Part shown: one piece after another, positions 9,445-18,129 of the stretch
Layout: the number at the start of each line of letters is the position of its first letter
Numbering within the stretch: position 1 is the stretch's first letter
Assembly (NCBI GenBank): GCA_024347015.1
Contig: AP024890.1
Span: forward strand, 992,001-1,056,000
Direction of reading: 5' to 3'
Origin: Vibrio pectenicida
GTDB taxonomy: Bacteria; Pseudomonadota; Gammaproteobacteria; Enterobacterales; Vibrionaceae
Length of the DNA stretch: 64,000 nt
Translations under genes and position numbers: made by a program
The notes under the pieces: generated by a model
Told to the model about the DNA's origin: nothing
Database searches by the model: none
The model's input: the letters and a program-made list of their open reading frames with translations, nothing else

Positions 9445-9918
9445 ATGTCTAAAATTATTATTCCTATCGTCATCTTGGTTCTCGCGGGTTTTATGATTTA
9501 CCGTACTCTGGTCACAGGTAAGGCGGGGGAGGAAAACTTCGCTGCCGGTCAAGCATTTCTGCTCGAAAATGGCAAGCAAGACGGCATTATCATCACAGAG
9601 AGTGGGCTGCAATATAAGGTACTGTCAAAAGGTGAAGGTACATTGAATCCAAGCGCAAAAAGTAAGGTCAAAGTGCATTACCATGGCACCCTACTCGACG
9701 GAAGCGTATTTGATAGCTCAGTTGAGCGTGGAGAGCCAATTTCGTTTGGGTTAAACCAAGTTATCAAAGGCTGGCAAGAAGGCTTAACATATATGGTTGA
9801 AGGGGATAAATTTCGCCTATTCATCCCTAGTACATTAGCTTATGGGAAAAATGGCTCAGGCCCAATCCCACCTTCATCAACATTGATCTTTGATGTTGAG
9901 CTAATAGAGATACAATAA
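9445..9918 (+). CDS. FKBP-type peptidyl-prolyl cis-trans isomerase
   Basis: 157 residues. An N-terminal membrane anchor (about residues 4-22, IIPIVILVLAGFMIYRTLV) precedes a single FKBP domain: VKVHYHGTLLDGSVFDSSVE, GLNQVIKGWQEGLTYMVEGD, RLFIPSTLAYGKNGSG and STLIFDVELIEIQ. These hold the usual Tyr, Asp, Phe and Trp active-site residues. It probably accelerates proline isomerisation of periplasmic proteins while tethered to the inner membrane. Co-transcribed with the DsbA-like gene upstream. Confidence 0.93.
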   Translation: MSKIIIPIVILVLAGFMIYRTLVTGKAGEENFAAGQAFLLENGKQDGIIITESGLQYKVLSKGEGTLNPSAKSKVKVHYHGTLLDGSVFDSSVERGEPISFGLNQVIKGWQEGLTYMVEGDKFRLFIPSTLAYGKNGSGPIPPSSTLIFDVELIEIQ

Positions 9919-9925
9919 TGACAAC

Positions 9926-9964
9926 ATGCCCCTTTAATACATATTAAGGATATGAAAGGGGCAT
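9926..9964. terminator. Intrinsic terminator between convergent genes
   Basis: ATGCCCCTTT (9926-9935) pairs perfectly with AAAGGGGCAT (9955-9964), loop 19 nt. It lies between the FKBP gene and the convergent Nudix gene. Confidence 0.65.
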
Positions 9965-9994
9965 ATTTAGGCTTCAAGGCAGCAATAAGTCTTA

Positions 9995-10405
9995 TCAGGC
10001 CATCTCTCCGACTTCTCGTTGCAAATGTTTGCCTAAATGCTTATTAATGAAGCTTACATCAGCTTTGTAAAATTCATCGATTGGTAAATTACCTAGAGAG
10101 AGCCAATGAAAAGTCTGCTGGCGGCTTGAGTCTTGCGCTCTTGGCTCATCGCCTGCACTGGCATGTAGCAGCACATAGTAGATACGACCACCGTATTCAT
10201 TAATATCGCTATAGGTTGCAACGTGAGATAAACCGCTCATATTCGTTTCTTCGTATAACTCGCGAATAGCAGCGTCAGTACCCGACTCATTACTTTCTAC
10301 TTCCCCGCCGGGGAACTCAAACACCATACCTTGGTTCGAGCGATAACGTTCTTGGATCAAAACCTTACCTTGTTTGATGACCACCGCCATCGATAAATAC
10401 TTCAT
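9995..10405 (-). CDS. Nudix hydrolase
   Basis: 136 residues. The Nudix box is readable as G-EVESN-E-SGTDAAI-REL-Y-EE-TN (about residues 34-56), with the REL..EE metal-binding core intact; the usual final Gly is Asn. Such enzymes hydrolyse nucleoside diphosphates linked to another moiety, and the substrate cannot be predicted here. The domain starts immediately (MKYLSMAVVIKQGKVLIQER), typical of small MutT-like housecleaning enzymes. Confidence 0.9.
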   Translation of the reverse strand: MKYLSMAVVIKQGKVLIQERYRSNQGMVFEFPGGEVESNESGTDAAIRELYEETNMSGLSHVATYSDINEYGGRIYYVLLHASAGDEPRAQDSSRQQTFHWLSLGNLPIDEFYKADVSFINKHLGKHLQREVGEMA

Positions 10406-10577
10406 TAAAGACTCCTTGAGAATAAGCAGACATTATCGGCTGAGCGACGAAAATGGGGACAAACGACTAGTAATAGGCTGCCCTTGCGATGTTACACCGT
10501 TATCCAAGCCGCAAGGTTAGCGGAATAGTTCGCTGAGTTCTGATACTGCCTTCAAAAAACACGATATCCAAAACAAA

Positions 10578-10599
10578 AACGGCACCTTGAGGTGCCGTT
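10578..10599 (-). terminator. Rho-independent terminator
   Basis: Perfect 9-bp stem, AACGGCACC (10578-10586) with GGTGCCGTT (10591-10599), loop TTGA. On the minus strand it is followed by a T-rich run, so it ends the retropepsin-like gene. Confidence 0.85.
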
Positions 10600-10626
10600 A
10601 AATGATGAGTTTTACTTTTAAACCGC

Positions 10627-11277
10627 TTACTTGTGCTTTTTCTGCACAAACTCTTTACTCACATCCACAATTGCCACATCCGTGACAAAGCTTCTTCCCA
10701 GTAACAAGGGATATTTGAGATGGGTACGATCGGCAAGGGTAAACTCAGTTTTTTCTTTCAAATCGCCCAGTTGAACCCAAGACTCCACCACAGCGCGGCG
10801 CTGAGATTTTTCCGAGCTGGACTGACGAACCTTAACCCAGCGCACAACAGGCAATGCCATCTGTTTGCTCTTTGTCCCATCATGCTCAATGTTAAATTTG
10901 ACCCAATCTTGTCCATCACGCTCAAATTCCACCACATCAGTCGCACTTATCGAAGAAGTGGTAGCGCCTGTATCAATACGGGCCTTAAAATTCTCTTCAA
11001 ACCCAGGCACATACACCCATTCCTGCTGGCCTAAAATCAACTTGCCATCGGCGGTTTTTTTCGGCTGAGGTTTGGGCTTAACGGGTTTAGGTTTTTCAGC
11101 CACTTGGCTATTTTTATCGGCTTTAGAGCTATCAGGCTTAGCTTTGGGCTCTTCAGGTTGGGGCGCTTCAATTACGGGCTTAGGTTGGAGATCTTTCGGC
11201 TGCTGACTTGTGGTGGAACAAGCCATTAACCCTCCACTTAATAACATGGCTACCAAAGCCTTTGACGTTTTATCCAT
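10627..11277 (-). CDS. Retropepsin-like 'ATP-dependent zinc protease' family lipoprotein
   Basis: 216 residues. Lipoprotein signal with lipobox LMAC (Cys20), then a Pro/Lys-rich linker (about residues 24-80), then a domain of the Zn_protease/RimB-like family (PF05618). Its aspartic-protease-like motif is RIDTGATTSSISA; FTLADRTHLKYPLLLGRSF matches the family's second conserved block. Family members are annotated as ATP-dependent zinc proteases, but the DTGA motif points to a retropepsin fold and no ATPase is visible. Likely periplasmic face, outer-membrane anchored. Substrate unknown. Confidence 0.82.
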   Translation of the reverse strand: MDKTSKALVAMLLSGGLMACSTTSQQPKDLQPKPVIEAPQPEEPKAKPDSSKADKNSQVAEKPKPVKPKPQPKKTADGKLILGQQEWVYVPGFEENFKARIDTGATTSSISATDVVEFERDGQDWVKFNIEHDGTKSKQMALPVVRWVKVRQSSSEKSQRRAVVESWVQLGDLKEKTEFTLADRTHLKYPLLLGRSFVTDVAIVDVSKEFVQKKHK

Positions 11278-11315
11278 TTTATCACCTAACTTTCTAACAC
11301 CATATTTATGACAGA

Positions 11316-11339
11316 AAGGCCCAAGTCAATGTGGGCCTT
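11316..11339 (-). terminator. Hairpin terminator after the aminotransferase
   Basis: AAGGCCCA (11316-11323) pairs with TGGGCCTT (11332-11339), loop 8 nt. It lies directly upstream of the retropepsin-like gene and downstream of no plus-strand gene; on the minus strand the following T-run is short, so efficiency is uncertain. Confidence 0.45.
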
Positions 11340-11349
11340 GACACAAAAT

Positions 11350-12531
11350 CTAAGAGACCTTCACTATCGCATCAGCGACATAAGCAATGTCTTTTTCTGC
11401 CAAACCTGCGATATTGATTCGACCGTCCGTCACACCATAAATGCCATGGTCTTCACGCAGTTTCACCATCTGCTGTTGGCTAAATCCTAGCATAGTAAAC
11501 ATGCCTTTGTGACTCTCGATAAAATCAAACTGTGACGTGTTATGGGTATTACGAAGCTCTTGACACAAGGTCTGTCTCAAACTGACCAATCGCTGTTGCA
11601 TCTCGCTGAGTTCTTGTTTCCATAGCTTAGTCAACTCTTGGTTTTGTAACACAGTTTTCACCAGCGCAGCACCATGATCTGGCGGCGTTGTGTATGTCGC
11701 GCGAGCTAGCGTCAGCAATCTTCCTTTAGCATTACCTACTTCTTGTAGCGACTTACCAATCACAAACGCGGCACCAGTTCGCTCTCTATAGAGGCCAAAG
11801 TTTTTCGAGCAAGAGGTGGTAATCAGCATTTCTTCAACATTATCAGCCATAAAGCGCAGCCCCTGAACATCTTGCTCTAAGCCATCACCAAAGCCTTGAT
11901 AAGCCACATCGACAAACGGCACAAACCCATTTTTCTGAGCAAGCTCAGTGATGGCTTGCCATGCAGCAAAATCAATGTCTGCGCCCGTTGGGTTATGGCA
12001 GCAGCCATGCAATAACACTACATCATTTGGACCAGCCTGAGCCAACTCTTCCAGCATACGGCTTGCATCAACTTGCTTGGTTTGCGGGCTAAAGTAGGTG
12101 TACTGTTTAACCTTCAAGCCCGCCGCTTCCATTACCGGTCTGTGATTGACATAGCTTGGGTTAGACAGCCACACACAAGTATCAGGCTGAGCAACTTTGA
12201 TTAGATCGCCCAGCATTCTTAGCGCTCCACTTGCGCCAGGAGTCTGTATGGCCGCCACTCTCTCTATGGCAGAAGTGCCCGACAAGAGCAGGTCAATCAT
12301 ACTTTGATTAAACTCCTCACATCCCGCCAGGCCAACATAAGCTTTGGTGGTTTGTGATGCGACAACAATATCTTGCGCTTGAGAAATAGCCTGCATTATC
12401 GGGGTTTGGCCTGCGCTGTTTTTGTATACGCCAACCCCCAAATCCACTTTATGCTCACGAGAGTCATTACGATATATACCAGATAAAGAAAGAATGGGGT
12501 CTAATGCGGGAGTCGGTAGATGAGAAAACAT
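11350..12531 (-). CDS. Aspartate/aromatic amino-acid aminotransferase
   Basis: 393-residue class I PLP-dependent transaminase of the AspC/TyrB group. Start MFSHLPTPALDPILSLSGIY and LGVGVYKNSAGQTPIM are typical. HGCCHNPTGADID holds the Asn that contacts PLP, FVDVAYQGFGDGLEQD the Asp/Tyr pair, TTSCSKNFGLYRERTGA the Schiff-base Lys, and the C-terminus carries the substrate-carboxylate Arg (DGRINIAGL). It should swap amino groups between aspartate or aromatic amino acids and 2-oxoglutarate; specificity cannot be decided by eye. Appears monocistronic. Confidence 0.92.
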   Translation of the reverse strand: MFSHLPTPALDPILSLSGIYRNDSREHKVDLGVGVYKNSAGQTPIMQAISQAQDIVVASQTTKAYVGLAGCEEFNQSMIDLLLSGTSAIERVAAIQTPGASGALRMLGDLIKVAQPDTCVWLSNPSYVNHRPVMEAAGLKVKQYTYFSPQTKQVDASRMLEELAQAGPNDVVLLHGCCHNPTGADIDFAAWQAITELAQKNGFVPFVDVAYQGFGDGLEQDVQGLRFMADNVEEMLITTSCSKNFGLYRERTGAAFVIGKSLQEVGNAKGRLLTLARATYTTPPDHGAALVKTVLQNQELTKLWKQELSEMQQRLVSLRQTLCQELRNTHNTSQFDFIESHKGMFTMLGFSQQQMVKLREDHGIYGVTDGRINIAGLAEKDIAYVADAIVKVS

Positions 12532-12702
12532 GTGACAATATAATCCTTTAACATTCTGATTGCGCCATCCAACTTAGCATTGAACCCAAAAATGTCGAAA
12601 TAAAATTTTAACCTCGACTCACATTACCGAGCAAAAATCACCGTCAGAATACAATGAAGGTTATCAATTAAGCATTATCTATTTCTACTGTTCCAAGTAA
12701 AA

Positions 12703-12721
12703 AGCCTCGCTATGCGAGGCT
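12703..12721 (-). terminator. Rho-independent terminator
   Basis: AGCCTCGC (12703-12710), loop TAT, GCGAGGCT (12714-12721). On the minus strand a T-run follows, ending the BspA-like gene. Confidence 0.85.
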
Positions 12722-12755
12722 AAAAGCTAAGTAATAAGTCTAAAAGGATCACCCA

Positions 12756-13871
12756 CTACTGGGTAAATATCGGCAACTGCTCCTCAGTTAATATACTGTC
12801 TTTGGCAAAATCCGTATGCTCAGTCACTTGGCTAACATTCCAGTTGCTTAGGTCTTGTGAAAAACGAGTGGCTTGAGAGAACATCTCTTTCATATTGACC
12901 ACATTGGATGTATCCCAATGGCCTATATCTTGGTTAAACAGCAGTGCCGCAGTAAAGGCACCTGCCATATCGGTCACCTTGGAAGTATCCCAGTGACCTA
13001 TATCTTGATTAAACGCATAACTGCCCAGAAACATTCGGTTTATACTAGTAACGTTAGACATATCCTAATGGCCAATATCTTGGTTAAAGCGATACGCGAC
13101 CATAAACATTCCTTGCATGCTGGTGACTTGGGAAGTGTTCCAGTGGCCTATATCTTGGTTAAACGCTTCTGCACCATTAAACATGTAGTCCATAGTAGTG
13201 ACTTTTGAAGTATCCCAACCACCAATATCCGCGTTAAATACGCCAGCGCCTTGAAACATGTTATTCATATTCGTCACATTGGCAGTGTCCCAGTGGCCGA
13301 TATCTTGATTAAAAGCATCCGCTTGATAAAACATCCCAAACATATTGGTCACTTTGGACGTATCCCAATGATCGATATCTTGGTTAAAGACTTCCGCTTT
13401 ATGAAACATAGACTGCATCTCAGTGACGTTAGCAGTGTCCCAATGCCCTATGTCTTGATTGAATGCTTTGGAGAAAGAAAACATTTGCAGCATATTGGCA
13501 ACATTCGCCGTGTCCCAAAAGCCAATATCTTGATTAAACGCTTCTGCATACAAAAACATAGAATGCATGCTGTTAACATTAGAGGTATCCCAGTCGCTAA
13601 TATCCGCATTAAACGTTTTTCTATCATAGAATACCATATCCATATTAGTCACTTGAGTAGTACAAAAATTGATGTATCCTTGCTCAAGTTTGTCCAACAT
13701 GGTTTGGTTACGAATAAGCGCGTTATCCACGACAACATACACTTGTCCTTTTTCGATTAGCACTGAATTAACCTGCTTATCCGGGCACTTTACCGCAATG
13801 TCTATGGCGAAAGCATATTGACTGATAAGAATTAATAAGCCTATAAATAAAGAATTGGTTTTTTTTGTCAT
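12756..13871 (-). pseudogene. BspA-like DUF285 repeat protein interrupted by an in-frame TAG
   Basis: One 372-codon frame, broken by TAG at 13065-13067. The intact part has a signal peptide (MTKKTNSLFIGLLILISQYAFA), a conserved head (IAVKCPDKQVNSVLIEKGQV) and about eleven 25-residue units of the type FNQDIGHWDTSKVTNMFGMF. The stop falls exactly on the Trp codon of FNQDIGHW (TGG to TAG), and the same repeat also has Thr changed to Met (ACG to ATG), which creates an apparent restart at 13061. Frame is kept to the final degenerate unit and the natural end at 12756. Members of this family (PF03382) are usually surface or secreted proteins. Truncated product ~268 residues. Confidence 0.85.
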
Positions 13872-14203
13872 TATTATTTCCTAGTTTGAATAGACGCTGT
13901 TGGAAAATTAAGAAGAAAGCTAATAAATAAGTTTTTTTTCAATTACATATAAATCATTAAAAAATTTATATCGATTATAACCGTTAAAAATACATTTTTT
14001 CTTACATTTAATTTTAACTATTCAAAAAAGTAAACTTATGCCTCATCAAAACACGAACATAATGACTATGTTATCTGTTATTATAAATTTAAATAGTGGT
14101 GATTTATTTATGTGTTTTTATTAATGCCATATAATGAATTTTATTTAAAAAATAAACAGCCTCACATTGGTGAGGCTGTTATGATAGAAAAATCGTAAAT
14201 AGA
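13872..14203. other. AT-rich spacer with terminator
   Basis: No gene seen in these 332 bp between the two BspA-like genes. A clear terminator for the upstream (14.2-15.2 kb) gene is present: AACAGCCTCA (14155-14164), loop CATTGG, TGAGGCTGTT (14171-14180), followed by a T-rich run on the minus strand. The rest is very AT-rich and probably carries the promoter of the interrupted paralogue. Confidence 0.7.
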
Positions 14204-15223
14204 TTAATGATTGTGAGTATAATATCTCGGCTCCGGCTCTTTATTATCCAGCCAAGATGAATCAATAAAGTGAGGTTTTTGCACTGGCGCTAATGAACTA
14301 CCAGTTGAAAATTGGCTGTAATTACTCACCTTAGAGACGTTCCATTGGCTTAAGTCTTGCGAAAAACTAATCGCATGATCAAACATTTGTTTCATATGAG
14401 TAACATTTGACGTATCCCAGCGACCAATATCTTGGTTAAACGAACCAGCTCCAACAAACATTCGATACATGGAAGACACGCTAGAGGTATTCCATCGGCT
14501 GATGTCTTGGTTAAACTTTTGAGCTTTGTAGAACATTTCATACATATTGGCTACATGTGAGGTGTCCCAGCGGCCAATATTTTGATTAAACGTCTCTGCC
14601 CCGCCAAACATTGAATGCATCCATCTTACTTTAGACGTATCCCAGTAGCCAATATCTTGATTAAACCTTTTTGCCCCAAAAAACATCCAAGCCATTGTTC
14701 CAACGCTAGATGTGTCCCAATAGCCAATATCTTGATTAAATATACTCGCCCAAAAAAACATCGAGTCCATATTGGTCACTTTTGATGTATCCCAATGGCC
14801 AATAATTTGGTTAAACGATCTTGATCCGTAAAACATTTCTTGCATGGTTGTTACTTTTGATGTGTTCCAATGGCCAATATCTTGATCAAAAACCTCTGCC
14901 CAATAAAACATTGAGGACATATCAGTTACATTTGACGTATCCCAATCACCAATACTGGCATTAAACTGTTTACGCCCTTTAAATAAAGACTTCATACTGG
15001 TGACTTGAGTTGTACAGAATCGAATATTTCCTTGCTCCAGATTAACCAGTAAAGCTTTATTGCGTATAAGGTCATTATCGACCACAACGTACACCTGATC
15101 GTTTACTAACATCATAGAATTGATCGGTTCGTCTGGACATTTTATGGCGATATCAATCGAGTAAACACTGTGACTAGCAAGCGCAGCTGCGCCAAATATA
15201 ACTGACGTTATTGTATTTATCAT
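14204..15223 (-). CDS. BspA-like DUF285 repeat surface protein
   Basis: About 339 residues from ATG 15223, chosen because AGGA lies just upstream and the product then begins with a signal peptide (MINTITSVIFGAAALASHSVYS); an upstream ATG at 15298 lacks this. The head IAIKCPDEPINSMMLVNDQV is closely related to the interrupted gene at 12.8-13.9 kb, followed by nine 25-residue units (e.g. FNQDIGYWDTSSVGTMAWMF). The last unit is degenerate (FSQDLSQWNVSKV) and a short tail follows. These leucine-rich-like repeats form solenoids and often mediate adhesion or protein binding. Intact paralogue of a tandem pair; function unknown. Confidence 0.87.
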   Translation of the reverse strand: MINTITSVIFGAAALASHSVYSIDIAIKCPDEPINSMMLVNDQVYVVVDNDLIRNKALLVNLEQGNIRFCTTQVTSMKSLFKGRKQFNASIGDWDTSNVTDMSSMFYWAEVFDQDIGHWNTSKVTTMQEMFYGSRSFNQIIGHWDTSKVTNMDSMFFWASIFNQDIGYWDTSSVGTMAWMFFGAKRFNQDIGYWDTSKVRWMHSMFGGAETFNQNIGRWDTSHVANMYEMFYKAQKFNQDISRWNTSSVSSMYRMFVGAGSFNQDIGRWDTSNVTHMKQMFDHAISFSQDLSQWNVSKVSNYSQFSTGSSLAPVQKPHFIDSSWLDNKEPEPRYYTHNH

Positions 15224-15958
15224 TTTTTTTCCTAGTACGTATCGACGTTGTTGAGAAAATACGAGGATGTGGATCAGGCAAACCACCCAATGCGCCAATA
15301 ATTAAGCAGCACACGTCGTAAATTCTGTTCACGCGGATCGCACCAGAAAACGTGCGTTTTATATTGATCATAAGGCGAGAAGTGCTCTGACTAAAAACCT
15401 GTCTTTGGTGAATAAGCCACTTTTTTTGTGACCTGACTGCTACACTATTGAGTGAAGTTATGATTATTGTTGTCGGTGCCATTTGAAGCCCATTGCGCCA
15501 CAACACCAAACTACAGTTGTTATGTTTAAGCCGAACAAGGTAGTTTGAGATTGGGTGCAGTTTTTAATTTTATGCATCTATTAGAACATATGAACAAGTA
15601 GCAACAATGTAAATTAATATACTTTTGTTTCATTATTGTTAAATTTGTGTTTTTAATTATAAATCAATCAGTTATGTTTGTGCAATATACAAAATATTGT
15701 GCCATTCACATTTATCACAGTTGGGGGGTTAAGAGACGGGATTAGATCACGATAGATTATGCAATCATTTGACAGGAAAGGATTTATTAAATGGCAATAT
15801 TCAGATATTACCGGAATCCACCTCCTCGCGCGCTTACACACAGAAAAAGTGATTGATTTAAATGTGACGAGGTAAGAAAAGTTGACACTGATAACCTTTA
15901 AAACGAGAGGAAAAAACACTCACTTCTCGTTTCTGTATTGACGATATTTTATAATTAA
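15224..15958. other. Gene-poor region upstream of the BspA-like gene
   Basis: I find no convincing gene in these ~735 bp. Open frames exist on the minus strand (15.2-15.5 kb and 15.67-15.92 kb), but neither has a recognisable domain, ribosome site or believable composition. Given the relic that follows at 15.96-16.14 kb, this may be decayed or recently rearranged sequence. Confidence 0.5.
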
Positions 15959-16138
15959 TTACGGTATGTACCACCACCGACTATCGATTTGGCTACAGCT
16001 TTTTTTCGTAAATGGGCTGTCGATGTCAATCCTAGTTCGATTAGTCAAACCTGCCTTATCAAACGCGTCCTTTGAAAAGGTTTACTGCTTCAACAAATTA
16101 ACCAAGTTTCCATAAATCATTATCTATGAACAATCAGC
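15959..16138 (-). pseudogene. C-terminal relic of a solute-binding protein
   Basis: The minus strand reads TFSKDAFDKAGLTNRTRIDI and then IDSRWWYIP with a stop at 15959-15961. This aligns along its length with the end of the intact protein at 18130-18969 (PFSSDAFTKANLAERTHILI... AIDDKWWYVP). The match extends upstream as GNLVNLLKQ against GSLRDLLFNH, with a TAA in the middle, and then loses frame before the kinase stop codon at 16139. It is thus the tail of a second, homologous binding-protein gene lying directly behind the histidine kinase; the rest is gone. Confidence 0.75.
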
Positions 16139-18028
16139 CTATAGTGACTTAGGTAAAGTTATGGTGTAGCGTACTCCTTGGCCAAAATCAGATTTCAGTT
16201 GGATTTCTCCTTTTAGTTTCTGGTTAACTAAATTGTATACCATGGTCAAACCTAACCCTGAACCGCCACTGCCACGTTTTGTGGTATAAAAAGGCTCAAA
16301 GACTTTTTGCTGTTGATCAAGAGCGATACCTTGTCCATTATCTTGATATATAAAAATGACCTGCTGCTCAGATTGTTGATAACTAATCACAATACTCGCT
16401 AACTCTATATTTTTCTCAAACGCATGATAAATACTATTGAGGACCAAATTACTCATAACCTGGGTCAAAACACCAGGCAGGCTATCCATCGTGAGATCTC
16501 GATCGCCAGTCAACTCTATATTGACTGACACCTTTTTTGTCTCAGAGCTGAGGCTAACCAAAAGTGTGTCTAACACCTGATGGACATTAAACTCGGATTG
16601 GTTTTCTGAAATTTGATCTACTGCGGTGCGCTTGAAGTCTTTAATTAATATTGATGCACGTTCTAGATTTGCTTTGAGCATAGACAACCCTTTATCCATA
16701 ACTTGGCTTTCGCTGGTAAACTCTGTTGTGGTTAGTGTCTGATTGTTAAAGCTGCTACTGAGTTTATTCAAGCTGTCTTCGACTAGTGAAGTAGCGGTGA
16801 CAGCAATGCCAAGTGGTGTATTCACTTCGTGAGCTACCCCTGCAACTAAACCACCCAATGCTGCCATTTTTTCCGATTCAACAAGCTTTTCTTGCGTGCT
16901 CTCAAGTTCTCTCAAGCTTTCTTGTAACGCTTGGGTTCGCGCTGCAATTGTGTCTTCTAACGTATGGTTAAGCTTTTCTAACTCAAACTGAGCTTGCTTA
17001 AGTTCTGTGACATTAATTGCCGTACCTCTAAAGCCAATAAAAGTATTATCACTGTGCTTGGCGATTGCCTGAAACACGAAATAGTAAGCTTTACCATCAA
17101 ACTCAATCTCATCTTGGCACATTGAAAAACTTTTCTTTTGTTCAAGTTTTTCAATTAGTTTTGATGACTTCTTAAACCCTTCGATCTTATGCACCACCGG
17201 CATTTGATCGCCACTAATTCCAAGTGCAATTCTCATTGGTTCGGAACAAAAACTTAGCCTATGCGTTTGATCCGTTTCCCATAGCCAATCTGAAGAGACA
17301 TAAGTAAAATCTTGCAGCTTTTCTTGCTCAGATTTGATGCTTTGATATAACTTAGTAAAAGTGCAGGTAAGCTTATTAATTTCATCGGCAACCCAGCTCA
17401 ACTCATCCCTGTCTTCGATTGTCCAATGTTTATCATTCATTCGTAATGTAGTAGTTGTGTAACGGGGAGAGTAATGACGTAAATGTTTGACAATATTGAT
17501 CACTCTGTTATTGATGCTTTTATGAAAAACCCAAAACAAAATACTACACACTAAAAAGGTTCTTATCGTATTAAGCAAAAGGCTAATAAAAAACTGCTGA
17601 ATTAAAAAATGGTAGATTTTTTCTGAGTTAGACGTAACTGCAAGCTCACCAACCACAGCTTCTAACTGGGTATTTTGATCTAAGTACTTGATGTTGAATT
17701 CACTGGTGACATGACTCCCTTCAGGCTTTGTGCCAGATGAAATAACCTCACCATCGAGTCGTACTTCAAGGTAGTCTACTTTGGGCAGCATAGTCAGCTC
17801 TTCAAGCCTTTTTTGCAATGAAGGAATATCATAAAACCACAAAGATGTTGCAAGCAACCCAGAATAAACCTGTCTGATTTCTCTATGTGTTGACTCAACA
17901 TCGCTAAACTCACGGTCATAGTCCCAGTAAAGCTGCAACCCTGTTGTTGTTAGAGTAATAATACTGCTGACAACGACCAATATAAGGAGTACACGACGGC
18001 CAATTCTACTGACCTGCGTTTTGCTCAT
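16139..18028 (-). CDS. Membrane sensor histidine kinase with PAS domain
   Basis: 629 residues. Membrane helix 1 (about 13-33), a periplasmic sensor (34-140), helix 2 (about 147-170), a juxtamembrane linker, a PAS domain (about 245-350; VSSDWLWETDQTHRLSFCSE), a coiled coil, then HisKA with phospho-accepting His near 400 (GLVAGVAHEVNTPLG) and HATPase (NLVLNSIYHAFEKN; DNGQGIA; GSGGSGLGLTMVYNL). No receiver domain and no adjacent response regulator, so the partner is elsewhere. It is divergent from a solute-binding protein 101 bp away, which may be its periplasmic input. The relic of another binding protein follows its stop codon. Confidence 0.92.
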   Translation of the reverse strand: MSKTQVSRIGRRVLLILVVVSSIITLTTTGLQLYWDYDREFSDVESTHREIRQVYSGLLATSLWFYDIPSLQKRLEELTMLPKVDYLEVRLDGEVISSGTKPEGSHVTSEFNIKYLDQNTQLEAVVGELAVTSNSEKIYHFLIQQFFISLLLNTIRTFLVCSILFWVFHKSINNRVINIVKHLRHYSPRYTTTTLRMNDKHWTIEDRDELSWVADEINKLTCTFTKLYQSIKSEQEKLQDFTYVSSDWLWETDQTHRLSFCSEPMRIALGISGDQMPVVHKIEGFKKSSKLIEKLEQKKSFSMCQDEIEFDGKAYYFVFQAIAKHSDNTFIGFRGTAINVTELKQAQFELEKLNHTLEDTIAARTQALQESLRELESTQEKLVESEKMAALGGLVAGVAHEVNTPLGIAVTATSLVEDSLNKLSSSFNNQTLTTTEFTSESQVMDKGLSMLKANLERASILIKDFKRTAVDQISENQSEFNVHQVLDTLLVSLSSETKKVSVNIELTGDRDLTMDSLPGVLTQVMSNLVLNSIYHAFEKNIELASIVISYQQSEQQVIFIYQDNGQGIALDQQQKVFEPFYTTKRGSGGSGLGLTMVYNLVNQKLKGEIQLKSDFGQGVRYTITLPKSL

Positions 18029-18129
18029 CTATCTATCTCTACAAATATGTGTATAAATTATAGTGTTAACTGGAGGGTTTCTAACAAATAACTATACTAA
18101 AGTTCATATTCATAGGTTGAGGTCCTGTT

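Noticed and set aside
12800..15000. Regular ~75-bp direct repeats resembling a CRISPR or satellite array
   Set aside because: They are in-frame 25-codon units of BspA/DUF285 proteins; spacing and sequence are explained by coding repeats.
15224..15509. Minus-strand ORF running through the BspA-like gene start
   Set aside because: It overlaps the real start region in another frame and has no recognisable product.
15668..15919. Minus-strand 83-codon ORF
   Set aside because: No ribosome site, no recognisable domain, composition like random AT-rich sequence and next to decayed DNA.
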